A stretch of DNA of 31,116 nt from DSNY01 sp016861185. Lineage in GTDB: Bacteria; Pseudomonadota; Gammaproteobacteria; Burkholderiales; Burkholderiaceae_F. The position numbers and the translations under genes are program-made. The stretch lies in contig SZOR01000040.1 in NCBI GenBank assembly GCA_030263275.1, positions 1-31,116 of the forward strand, written 5' to 3'. This document shows positions 14,669-21,749 of this stretch, piece by piece. The stretch's first letter is position 1, and each line of letters starts with the position of its first letter. The notes under the pieces are model-generated. The model saw only the letters and a program-made list of their open reading frames with translations. It had not been told where the DNA came from and did not search any database.

Positions 14669-17600
14669 TCATTCTTCGCGCGGCGCGGCGTGCACGGTCG
14701 CGGGCAGCGCCCCGCCGGCCGGCTTGCGCGCGAAGCGCTCGGCGAGTTGACGCAGCAGCACGTAGAAGACGGGCGTCAAGGCGAGCCCGAACAGCGTGAC
14801 GCCGAGCATTCCCGAGAACACCGCCACGCCGATCGCGCGCCGCATCTCGCTCCCCGCGCCGGTGGAGAACGCGAGCGGCGCCACGCCCATGATGAAGGCG
14901 AACGAAGTCATCAGGATCGGCCGCAGCCGCAGCCGGCTCGCTTCGATCGCGGCGGCCACGATCGAGCGGCCGCGCCGCTCCAGCTCGCGCGCGAATTCGA
15001 CGATCAGGATCGCATTCTTCGCCGCCAGGCCCACCAGCACGATCAACGCGATCTGCGTGAAGATGTTGTTGTCGCCGCGCGTGACCCATACGCCCGCGAT
15101 CGCGGACAGCAGCGTCATCGGCACGATCAGGATCACCGCCAGCGGCAGCGTCCAGCTCTCATACAGCGCAGCGAGCACCAGGAACACCAGCAGCACCGCG
15201 AGCGGGAAAACGATCAGCCCCGCGTTGCCGGCCAGGATCTCCTGATAGGTCAGTTCGGTCCACTCGAAGCTGACGCCCTTCGGCAGCGTCTCCTTCGCGA
15301 TGCGCTCGACCGCCGCTTGCGCCTGCCCCGAGCTGAAGCCGGGCGCGGGTGCGCCGTTGATCTCGGCCGCGGTGTAGGCGTTGTAGCGCGTGACGCGATC
15401 CGGGCCGAAGCTCGGCTGCACCTTCAGCAGCGACGCGAGCGGAACCATCTCGCCGCGATCGTTGCGCGTCTTGAGTTTCCCGATGTCCTCCGCGTGCGCG
15501 CGGAACGGCGCGTCCGCCTGCAGCTTGACCTGGTAGGTGCGGCCGAAGCGGTTGAAGTCGTTCACGTACAGCGAGCCGAGGTAGATCTGCATCGTGTCGA
15601 ACACGTCGGTCACCGACACGCCGAGCTGCTTGGCTTTGACGCGATCGACGTCGGCGAGCAACTGCGGCACGTTGATCTGGTAGCTCGTGAACAGCCCCGC
15701 CAGCTCGGGCGTCTGGTAGGCCTTGGCGAGGAAGGCCTTGACCGCGCCGTCGAGCGCTTCGTAGCCCGCAGCGCCGCGGTCCTCGATCTGCAGCTTGAAG
15801 CCGCCGATCGTGCCGAGCCCCTGCACCGGCGGCGGCGGGAACACCATCGTGAACGCGTCCTGGATGCCGGCGAACTGCCGGTTCAGCGCACCCGCGATCG
15901 CGAAGCCGGACAGTTCCGGCGAACGCCGCTCGTCGAAGTTCTTCAGCGTGACGAACACGATGCCCGCGTTCGAGCTGTTGGTGAAGCCGTTGATCGACAG
16001 CCCGGGAAACGCGACCGAGGCTTCCACGCCCGGCTGCTTCAGCGCGATGTCCGACATGCGGCGGATCACCTCTTCGGTGCGGTCGAGCGAGGCGCCGTCC
16101 GGCAGTTGCGCGAAGCCGACCAGGTACTGCTTGTCCTGGCTCGGCACGAAGCCGCGCGGCACGGCGTTGAAGCTCACGACCGCGATCGCGGTCAGCAGCG
16201 CGTACACGCCGAGCGCCGCCGCCTTGTGGCCGAGCACGCGCGTCACGCCCGTGCCGTACGCGTCCGAAGAACGCTTGAAGAAGCGGTTGAAGAGTCGGAA
16301 GAAGCCGCCGAACACGGCGTCCATGGCGCGGCCGAAACGATCCTTCTGCGCGCCGTGCGGCTGCAGCAGCCGCGCGGCGAGCGCCGGCGACAGCGTCAGC
16401 GAGTTGAACGTCGAGATGACGGTTGAAATCGCGATCGTCAGCGCGAACTGCTGGTAGAACTGGCCCGTCAGCCCCGGCACGAACGCCAGCGGCACGAACA
16501 CGGCGACCAGCACCAGGCCGATCGCGACGATCGGACCGCTCACTTCCTCCATCGCCTTGTACGTGGCCTCGCGCGGCGACAAGCCGGCGGCGATGTTGCG
16601 CTCGACGTTCTCCACCACGACGATCGCGTCGTCGACGACGATCCCGATCGCCAGCACGAGCCCGAACAGCGACAGCGCGTTGATCGAGAAGCCGAACGCG
16701 AGCATCAGCGCGAAGGTGCCGACGATCGACACCGGCACCGCGATCAGCGGGATGATCGACGCGCGCCAGTTCTGCAGGAACACGATCACCACCAGCACGA
16801 CCAGCAGCACCGCTTCGAGCAGCGTCTTCACGACCGCGTTGATCGAGCTCTTCACGAAGCGCGTGGTGTCGTAGACGATCTGCCACGACACGCCTTCGGG
16901 CATGTCCGCTTCGAGCTGCGCCATCGCCGCGCGCACGCCGTCGGCGATTTCGATCGCGTTCGATCCCGGCGACTGGAAGATGCCGATCGCCACCGCCGGG
17001 TTGTTGTTCAGCAGGCTGCGCAGCGAGTAGTCGGCCGCGCCCAGCTCGATGCGCGCGACGTCGCGCAGCCGCGTGACCGCGCCGTCGGCCGCGGTCTTGA
17101 TCACGATGTCGCCGAATTCCTCTTCGGTCGCGAGCCGGCCGCGCGCGTTGACCGCGAGCTGGTAGTCCACGCCGGGCACGCTGGGCGAGGCGCCGATCAC
17201 GCCGGCGGCGACGTTGGCGTTCTGCTCGCGGATCGCGCGTGCGACGTCGGTCGCGGTCAGGTTGCGCGCGGCGACCTTGTCGGGGTCGAGCCACACGCGC
17301 ATCGCGTAGTCGCCCGCGCCCCAGATGATCACCTGGCCCACGCCCGGCACGCGATTCAGCACGTCCTTGACGTTGAGCACCGCGTAGTTGCGCAGGTAGT
17401 TGGCGTCGTAGCGCTCGTTCGGCGACACCAGGTGCACGACCATCGTCAGGTCGGGCGAGCTTTTCACGGTCGTGACGCCGAGCCGGCGCACTTCCTCGGG
17501 CAGCCGCGGCAGCGCCTGCGACACGCGGTTCTGTACGAGCTGCTGCGCGAGGTCGGGATCGGTGCCGAGCTTGAACGTGACGGTGAGCGTGAGCACGCCG

Positions 17601-17860
17601 TCGCTCGTCGCCTGCGAACCCATGTACAGCATGCCTTCGGTGCCGTTGATCGCCTCTTCGAGCGGCGTGGCGACGGTCTCGGCGATCACCTTCGGGTTCG
17701 CGCCCGGGTACATCGCGCGTACGACGACCGCCGGCGGCGCGACCTCGGGATACTCGGAGACCGGCAGTTTCCACAGCGCGATCGCGCCCGACAGGAAGAT
17801 GACGATCGACAGAACCGCCGCGAGGATGGGACGGTCGATGAAGTGTTGTGACAGTTTCAT
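14669..17860 (-). CDS. RND multidrug efflux permease, MexF-like (HAE1 family)
   Basis: A 1063-residue inner membrane proton-driven pump, full length for the family. The N-terminus MKLSQHFIDRPILAAVLSIV and the region AETVATPLEEAINGTEGMLY match MexF/BpeF/OqxB-type permeases better than AcrB itself, in my reading. Twelve membrane spans are expected, with large periplasmic loops after spans 1 and 7. The proton-relay aspartates sit in GIVVDDAIVVVENVERN at about residue 410. Likely substrates are chloramphenicol, quinolones or similar small aromatics, by family analogy only. The ATG at 17860 is followed by the canonical start; upstream spacing to the adaptor is 56 bases, so they form one operon. 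No LysR or TetR regulator gene adjoins, unlike many mexEF loci. Confidence 0.94.
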   Translation of the reverse strand: MKLSQHFIDRPILAAVLSIVIFLSGAIALWKLPVSEYPEVAPPAVVVRAMYPGANPKVIAETVATPLEEAINGTEGMLYMGSQATSDGVLTLTVTFKLGTDPDLAQQLVQNRVSQALPRLPEEVRRLGVTTVKSSPDLTMVVHLVSPNERYDANYLRNYAVLNVKDVLNRVPGVGQVIIWGAGDYAMRVWLDPDKVAARNLTATDVARAIREQNANVAAGVIGASPSVPGVDYQLAVNARGRLATEEEFGDIVIKTAADGAVTRLRDVARIELGAADYSLRSLLNNNPAVAIGIFQSPGSNAIEIADGVRAAMAQLEADMPEGVSWQIVYDTTRFVKSSINAVVKTLLEAVLLVVLVVIVFLQNWRASIIPLIAVPVSIVGTFALMLAFGFSINALSLFGLVLAIGIVVDDAIVVVENVERNIAAGLSPREATYKAMEEVSGPIVAIGLVLVAVFVPLAFVPGLTGQFYQQFALTIAISTVISTFNSLTLSPALAARLLQPHGAQKDRFGRAMDAVFGGFFRLFNRFFKRSSDAYGTGVTRVLGHKAAALGVYALLTAIAVVSFNAVPRGFVPSQDKQYLVGFAQLPDGASLDRTEEVIRRMSDIALKQPGVEASVAFPGLSINGFTNSSNAGIVFVTLKNFDERRSPELSGFAIAGALNRQFAGIQDAFTMVFPPPPVQGLGTIGGFKLQIEDRGAAGYEALDGAVKAFLAKAYQTPELAGLFTSYQINVPQLLADVDRVKAKQLGVSVTDVFDTMQIYLGSLYVNDFNRFGRTYQVKLQADAPFRAHAEDIGKLKTRNDRGEMVPLASLLKVQPSFGPDRVTRYNAYTAAEINGAPAPGFSSGQAQAAVERIAKETLPKGVSFEWTELTYQEILAGNAGLIVFPLAVLLVFLVLAALYESWTLPLAVILIVPMTLLSAIAGVWVTRGDNNIFTQIALIVLVGLAAKNAILIVEFARELERRGRSIVAAAIEASRLRLRPILMTSFAFIMGVAPLAFSTGAGSEMRRAIGVAVFSGMLGVTLFGLALTPVFYVLLRQLAERFARKPAGGALPATVHAAPREE

Positions 17861-17916
17861 GGTGGTCTGGCTTTCCCTTCATCCCGAGCCCCGCCTCCGC
17901 AGGACCCGGAACGACG

Positions 17917-19161
17917 TCAGGATGCTTGTCCGTCGGTCTTCGCCCCTGCACTCGGCGCGCCGCTGCGCCGCTGTGCAAGCTCGGGCTTTTCGTCCATGCG
18001 CACCGGGTTCGGCGCGACGACGGCGCCCGGCCGCACGCGCTGGATGCCGTTGACGACGATCGTTTCCCCGGCCGCGAGCCCCTCGCGCACGACGCGCAGG
18101 CCGTCGACCACGGGGCCGAGCTTCACTTCGCGGTAGGCGACCTTGTTGTCGGCGCCGACGACGAACACGAACTTGCGGTTCTGGTCGGTTCCGACCGCGC
18201 GGTCGTTGATCAGCACCGCGTTCTTCTCGCCCGCGCCGCCGACCTTCAGCCGCGCGAACATGCCCGGCGTCAGCAGCCCGTCCTTGTTGTCGAACACCGC
18301 GCGCACGCGGATCGTTCCGGACTGCGGGTCGATGCGGTTGTCGACGAACTCGATCGAACCCTGGCGCGGGAAAGCGTCCTCGTTCGCCAGCGCCATGCGG
18401 ATCGGAATGCGCCGCGCGTTGCGGTCGCCCGGGCGGGCGCCGGCGGCGGCCGCGTACTTCAGGAAGGTCTGCTCGTCCGCTTCGAAAGTGGCGTAGATCG
18501 GCGACGTCGAGACGATCGACGTCAGCGCCGGTCCGCTCGCACCCGCGGCGACCAGGTTGCCGACCGTGACTTCGGCGCGGCTCACGCGGCCGCTGATCGG
18601 CGCGGTGACGCGCGTGTAGCCGAGGTTCAGCCGCGCCAGCTCGAGCGCGGCCTGCGCCGACTGCAGCGCGGCCTGCGCCTCGCGCTGCGCGTTGGCGCGC
18701 TCCTCGAACTCGCGCTGGGCGATCGCGCGGTCCTCGAGCAATCGCTTCGCGCGCTCGGCTTCGGAGTTCGTGAGCGCGAGCCGCGCCTGCGCCCCTGCCA
18801 GCGCCGCTTCGGCGCGCGCGACCTCGGCCGCGTACGGCTTGGGATCGATCACGAACAGCGTGTCGCCCTTGTTGACCAGCGCGCCGGGCGTGAAGTGGAT
18901 CGACTCGATGTAACCGGCCACGCGCGGGCGCACTTCGACCTTGTCGATCGCTTCGAGCCGGCCCGAGAACTCGTCGAACTCGGTGATGCGCTTCTCGAGC
19001 GCCGCCGCGACCGACACCGGCACCGCGGCCGGCAGCGCGGAGGCCTGCGCCGCCGCCTTCACCGGCGCGTCGAAGTACGCGTACGCGCCGATTGCGCCGA
19101 CGACGGCGACGGCGATCGCCAGCCGCGCCGGCGTGAACTTCCGCTTGTCATTCGAATCCAT
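17917..19161 (-). CDS. RND efflux periplasmic adaptor subunit (membrane fusion protein)
   Basis: A 414-residue adaptor linking the permease and outer membrane channel. It has an N-terminal membrane anchor (ARLAIAVAVVGAIGAYAYF) without a lipobox, then the barrel-sandwich half-motif VRPRVAGYIESIHFTPGALV, an alpha-hairpin (about residues 95-165, rich in Ala/Glu/Arg), and the second lipoyl half LNLGYTRVTAPISGRVSRAE. The beta-barrel and membrane-proximal domains end in GLRVVREGLAAGETIVVNGI. The ATG at 19161 has GGAGAG 8 bases upstream. It is the first gene of the three-gene efflux set (adaptor, permease, channel). A 14-base palindrome lies about 90 bases upstream and is a candidate operator. Confidence 0.93.
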   Translation of the reverse strand: MDSNDKRKFTPARLAIAVAVVGAIGAYAYFDAPVKAAAQASALPAAVPVSVAAALEKRITEFDEFSGRLEAIDKVEVRPRVAGYIESIHFTPGALVNKGDTLFVIDPKPYAAEVARAEAALAGAQARLALTNSEAERAKRLLEDRAIAQREFEERANAQREAQAALQSAQAALELARLNLGYTRVTAPISGRVSRAEVTVGNLVAAGASGPALTSIVSTSPIYATFEADEQTFLKYAAAAGARPGDRNARRIPIRMALANEDAFPRQGSIEFVDNRIDPQSGTIRVRAVFDNKDGLLTPGMFARLKVGGAGEKNAVLINDRAVGTDQNRKFVFVVGADNKVAYREVKLGPVVDGLRVVREGLAAGETIVVNGIQRVRPGAVVAPNPVRMDEKPELAQRRSGAPSAGAKTDGQAS

Positions 19162-19251
19162 GGAATCGCTCTCCGCTTAGATTTCGTACTTCATCGAGGC
19201 GCGATCGTCGCGATCCTCGGTTGCCGCGCCGTTGCAGCGCGTGCCGCGCGT

Positions 19252-19265
19252 GTTTCACTTGAAAC
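19252..19265 (-). promoter_or_regulatory. Palindrome upstream of the efflux operon
   Basis: GTTTCA-CT-TGAAAC is a perfect 6-bp inverted repeat with a 2-base spacer, about 91-104 bases upstream of the adaptor ATG. Its position suits a regulator operator for the pump. A similar core (TTTCA-TT-TGAAA) occurs at 10955-10966, after pagL, where no promoter is obvious, so chance is not excluded. Confidence 0.35.
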
Positions 19266-19271
19266 CGGGCG

Positions 19272-19835
19272 TCATCTGCCCCAGTCCGCCGACAGGCGCA
19301 GCTGCACCTCCGCCGCGGCCGACGCCGAAGCGATCGCGATGAACGCCCAGCCGCCCTGCCGGCCGTCTTCGTAGAGAGAGTAGGCAACCATCCGGTAGCG
19401 CGCGCCGTGCGCGTCGATGGTGCGATCGTCTTCGCGTTCGATGCGGCGGCCCGGTCGTCGCGCGTCGAGCAGCGCCCGCTCGAACAATTCCACGGCCGTC
19501 TGCGCGTCGGCGCGGCGCGCCCAGACCTCGCAGTTGCCGCGCGGCTTCAACAGGATCACGTACTCGCCGCTTTCGTCGGTCGCCGACCACACTTCGCCGC
19601 GTTCGCCCTGCAGGACGGCGCGCGTGAATGCCGGATCGGTCCGCCCGAAGCCGCGGCTTCGCACCCACTCGGCGAGCGCCGCCTCGTCGCCGTAATGCGC
19701 GAGGCAGGACGCGGCGAACAGTTCGTGCGCGATCTGCGCCTGCCGCTGCGCGCGCGTTTCCTGCGCCTGCGCCGGCGGCGCGAAGACGGACGCGCACAAA
19801 GCGAGCGCGACGGTCAACCAAGCCGATGCGTTCAT
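19272..19835 (-). CDS. Exported hypothetical protein
   Basis: A 187-residue protein with a signal peptide (MNASAWLTVALALCASVFAP, cleavage near PAQAQ). The mature part has two cysteines in motifs that look conserved in type: ELFAASCLAHYGDEAALAEW and LKPRGNCEVWARRADAQTAV. This layout resembles the NMCC_0638-type family of exported proteins of unknown function, but I am not certain of that match. The ATG at 19835 is taken from the signal peptide; the longer frame to 19904 adds an Arg-rich stretch. The ribosome binding site is weak. It ends 110 bases before the efflux adaptor start, so it may be the leading gene of that operon or a separate unit. Confidence 0.7.
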   Translation of the reverse strand: MNASAWLTVALALCASVFAPPAQAQETRAQRQAQIAHELFAASCLAHYGDEAALAEWVRSRGFGRTDPAFTRAVLQGERGEVWSATDESGEYVILLKPRGNCEVWARRADAQTAVELFERALLDARRPGRRIEREDDRTIDAHGARYRMVAYSLYEDGRQGGWAFIAIASASAAAEVQLRLSADWGR

Positions 19836-19900
19836 CCTGAGAGCTCGCCGCCGCGCCGCGGGCACCGCGCAGCCGGATCGTTGAATCGCTGGCGAACGGC

Positions 19901-20053
19901 TCAAGCGATGGCGTCGAGCGCGTGCAGCCGCAGCGCGATGCCGATGTCGTTGAGCGCGTATTCGTCGGCGTATTCGGTCGCGCCGGCCGCCGGTTCGCGG
20001 CCAGCGGCCTCGTCGTCGGCGTAAGCGCCGCCGGGGTGGAAGTCGTCGTTCAT
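19901..20053 (-). CDS. Small acidic protein, 50 residues
   Basis: A short open frame of 51 codons with an excellent ribosome binding site (AAGGAGAT, 6 bases before the ATG at 20053). The product is acidic (MNDDFHPGGAYADDEAAGRE at the start) and ends in a more hydrophobic helix (DIGIALRLHALDAIA). I know no family for it. It lies 22 bases after the DUF1127 gene on the same strand, as the last member of a compact run of small genes. The strong ribosome site and tight spacing argue that it is real, although a 50-codon frame in GC-rich DNA could arise by chance. Confidence 0.6.
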   Translation of the reverse strand: MNDDFHPGGAYADDEAAGREPAAGATEYADEYALNDIGIALRLHALDAIA

Positions 20054-20075
20054 CGCGTGATCTCCTTCGCTTCGT

Positions 20076-20297
20076 TCATGCGCGCCAGAAGGGTTTGCTC
20101 GCCTCGCGGCGGATCGCCTCGAGGTCGAGGCCCATGTCGCGCCGCTGCCGTTCGTCGAGCTCGGCGAGGTTGCAGCGGTCGCGCGCCCGCTGCGCCCACG
20201 CGTCGACGGTCTCGGCGAATCGCCTCAGGAACCCCGCGACCGGGGCGACCCGCGCCGGCAGTCCGATCCGCGCCGGCAGTCCGATCCGCGCGCTCAT
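20076..20297 (-). CDS. DUF1127 family small protein
   Basis: A 73-residue protein ending in the DUF1127 signature: RCNLAELDERQRRDMGLDLE then IRREASKPFWR. Short DUF1127 proteins in alphaproteobacteria have been linked to phosphate, carbon and RNA metabolism; the function here is unknown. The N-terminus contains a duplicated hexapeptide (ARIGLP twice), encoded by an exact 18-base tandem repeat at 20251-20286. The ATG at 20297 overlaps the stop codon of the GNAT gene (ATGA) and has CGGAG 8 bases upstream, so it is translationally coupled to that gene. Confidence 0.87.
   Translation of the reverse strand: MSARIGLPARIGLPARVAPVAGFLRRFAETVDAWAQRARDRCNLAELDERQRRDMGLDLEAIRREASKPFWRA
20251..20286. repeat. 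18-base exact tandem duplication inside the DUF1127 gene
   Basis: Two exact copies of CGCGCCGGCAGTCCGATC lie head to tail, followed by the first six bases of a near-third copy. It is in frame (6 codons) and duplicates six residues near the protein's N-terminus, probably by replication slippage. Confidence 0.9.
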
Positions 20298-20929
20298 GCC
20301 GGCGCTCCGAGCGCGCAGCACTGCGACCACGACTCGACCGGCATAGCGGGGGCGCGGCGGATCGGTGCGGCCGTTTCGGCCGCGGGTGGCAGCGTCTTGA
20401 CGACCCGCACGAGACGTGCGTCGGTCGGATGGCGCCGCTGGCTGAAGCCGAGCCTGTGCGCAAACGCGAGCATCGACGCGTTGTCGGCGAACACGTCGCC
20501 GTACAGCACGCGCACGCCCGTGCGTTCGGCGCAGCGAAGCAGTCCACGCAGCAGTCGCGCACCGATGCCGAGACCCTGCCAGTCGTCGGCAACGACCAGC
20601 GCGAACTCGCGCGCGTCGGCCGCTGCGTCCTCGGCCGTCGCGTAGCGCGCTTCGCCGATCGCGATCTCGCGCTCGCCCGCGCGGACGATCGCCAGCAGCG
20701 CCGCCTCGTCGGGCGCCACACGCGTCAGGCGCGCGCGCCAGGGTTCCGAGAGCTCGTTGACGACGGCGTGGAAGCGGCGGTAGCGCGAGGCACCGGACAG
20801 CGCACGCACCAGGCCGTCGAGCAGCGCACCGTCGCCCGGACGCACGTGCCGCAGGAACACCGACGCGGTGTCGCGCGGCGGATGTTCTGCGCCGATTTCC
20901 AGGGTCGTTCCGTTTACGCGCGCGTCCAT
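20294..20929 (-). CDS. GNAT family N-acetyltransferase
   Basis: A 211-residue protein of the GNAT fold. The acetyl-CoA binding motif A is FALVVADDWQGLGIGARLLR (V-x-D-x-W-Q-x-x-G-x-G-x-x-L), followed by motif B with YGDVFADNASMLAFAHRLGF. The N-terminal part (VFLRHVRPGDGALLDGLVRA) resembles the acetyltransferase domain fused to protein acetyltransferases of the Pat type, but here it stands alone. Likely cytoplasmic; substrate unknown. The ATG at 20929 has AAGGAG 7 bases upstream. The stop overlaps the DUF1127 start, and DUF2917 lies 28 bases upstream, so these form one operon. Confidence 0.88.
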   Translation of the reverse strand: MDARVNGTTLEIGAEHPPRDTASVFLRHVRPGDGALLDGLVRALSGASRYRRFHAVVNELSEPWRARLTRVAPDEAALLAIVRAGEREIAIGEARYATAEDAAADAREFALVVADDWQGLGIGARLLRGLLRCAERTGVRVLYGDVFADNASMLAFAHRLGFSQRRHPTDARLVRVVKTLPPAAETAAPIRRAPAMPVESWSQCCALGAPA

Positions 20930-20957
20930 GTCGGGCTCCTTCCGTTACGAAGGCGAC

Positions 20958-21254
20958 TTACGCGGCCAGGCGCAGTCCGGATGCATCCGCGCGGGCGGCG
21001 CGTCCGTCCGTCGCGGCGGGCGCGCCCGGCGCAAGCACGATCAGGTCGGTGTCGTTCATCGCGTCGACGAGGACCAGCCCCGGCCGGTCGATCGTGAAGC
21101 TCTGGCCGCCCGCGATGAATACGTCGCGCGGGTCGCCTTCCTGCGTGATCCAGACGAGACCGTTGAACACCGCGACGCTGCGTCCTTCGCCGTCGTGGAT
21201 GCGCAGGGTCGCGCCCCGGCGCAGTCGGGTCGGGCCGAAGTCGATGGGGTTCAT
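20958..21254 (-). CDS. DUF2917 family protein
   Basis: A 98-residue protein with a small beta-rich, cupin-like domain: LRRGATLRIHDGEGRSVAVF, NGLVWITQEGDPRDVFIAGG, then QSFTIDRPGLVLVDAM. The W-I-T-x-E-G-D-x-R-D segment is typical of DUF2917, a family of unknown function found mainly in Beta- and Gammaproteobacteria. Its last 20 residues are Ala-rich and not conserved. The ATG at 21254 has AAAGGAA 6 bases upstream. It lies 28 bases ahead of the GNAT gene and 40 bases after the 33-residue membrane peptide gene. Confidence 0.85.
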   Translation of the reverse strand: MNPIDFGPTRLRRGATLRIHDGEGRSVAVFNGLVWITQEGDPRDVFIAGGQSFTIDRPGLVLVDAMNDTDLIVLAPGAPAATDGRAARADASGLRLAA

Positions 21255-21294
21255 GGCGATTCCTTTCCGTGCGCGGTCGCCGCGCGTTGCGTGT

Positions 21295-21396
21295 TCAGGC
21301 GGCCGGCATCACGACGGTCAGTACGAGCCAGCTCGCCGAGGCGAGCGTGGCGAGCGTCGCCAGCGCGAAGCGCTGTGGTACATGCTGTTGCTTCAT
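21295..21396 (-). CDS. 33-residue single-span membrane peptide
   Basis: A short frame of 34 codons with GGAGAA 6 bases before the ATG at 21396; an in-frame ATG at 21408 is less likely, because it would use the ribosome site as coding sequence. The product begins MKQQHVPQRF and continues as one hydrophobic span (ALATLATLASASWLVLTVVM), a basic-in, single-pass membrane peptide or an uncleaved signal-like sequence. No family is known to me. It is the first frame of the DUF2917-GNAT-DUF1127 run, 40 bases upstream of DUF2917. Confidence 0.55.
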   Translation of the reverse strand: MKQQHVPQRFALATLATLASASWLVLTVVMPAA

Positions 21397-21446
21397 TCGC
21401 TTCTCCATGCGTTTGCTTTGATTGCGAACGCATCTTCCCGAGGGCG

Positions 21447-21466
21447 CGTTGCACGACCGTTGCACG
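21447..21466. promoter_or_regulatory. 11-base-phased direct repeat upstream of the small-protein operon
   Basis: The nonamer CGTTGCACG occurs at 21447-21455 and again exactly at 21458-21466, an 11-base period equal to one helical turn. GTTGCAAC (21486-21493) is a related nearby palindrome. Phased direct repeats are typical of OmpR/PhoB-type response regulator sites. The pair lies about 50-70 bases upstream of the 33-residue peptide's ATG. Confidence 0.4.
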
Positions 21467-21566
21467 GCGGCGCGCGGCGATTTCAGTTGCAACAGCAATG
21501 CGAACGCCGCTTTGAAAAGGGGAGGCGGGGGATTGCTCGATCGGCCGCAGGGCGATGCTGTGAAAT

Positions 21567-21740
21567 CCCCCTCCGGTCCCCCTTTACGAAAGGGGGACGA
21601 GGACGGACGCACCTTCGGTGCGTGTGGATCGGATCTCCCCCTCCGGTCCCCCTTTACGAAAGGGGACGAGGACGGGACACCCTTCTGTGCGCGGTGAAGA
21701 ACCTTCTCTTCGGTTCCCCGTTACGAACGGGGAAGAAGAG
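21567..21740. repeat. Three-copy array of C-rich/G-rich hairpin units, about 70 bases apart
   Basis: Copies begin at 21567, 21637 and about 21704. Copies 1 and 2 share CCCCCTCCGGTCCCCCTTTA then CGAAAGGGG(G)ACGAGGACGG. Copy 3 is diverged, but its stem is kept by paired changes (TTCCCCGTT-ACG-AACGGGGAA) and extended by CTCTTC/GAAGAG. A further copy lies inverted at 13005-13025. The array fills most of the 353-base gap between the histidine kinase stop (21750) and the small-protein operon. Copy 3 starts 10 bases beyond the kinase stop and may act as its terminator. Confidence 0.8.
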
Positions 21741-21749
21741 CGGTGCGCC

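Noticed and set aside
14600..16426. 608-codon plus-strand frame over the RND permease
   Set aside because: His/Arg/Glu-rich antisense shadow with no domain. The permease on the minus strand is unambiguous.
21567..21740. Evenly spaced repeats that might be read as a CRISPR array
   Set aside because: Only three copies, each itself a long hairpin, with intervening sequences that are also related to one another, and no cas genes. They fit a REP-like tandem repeat instead.
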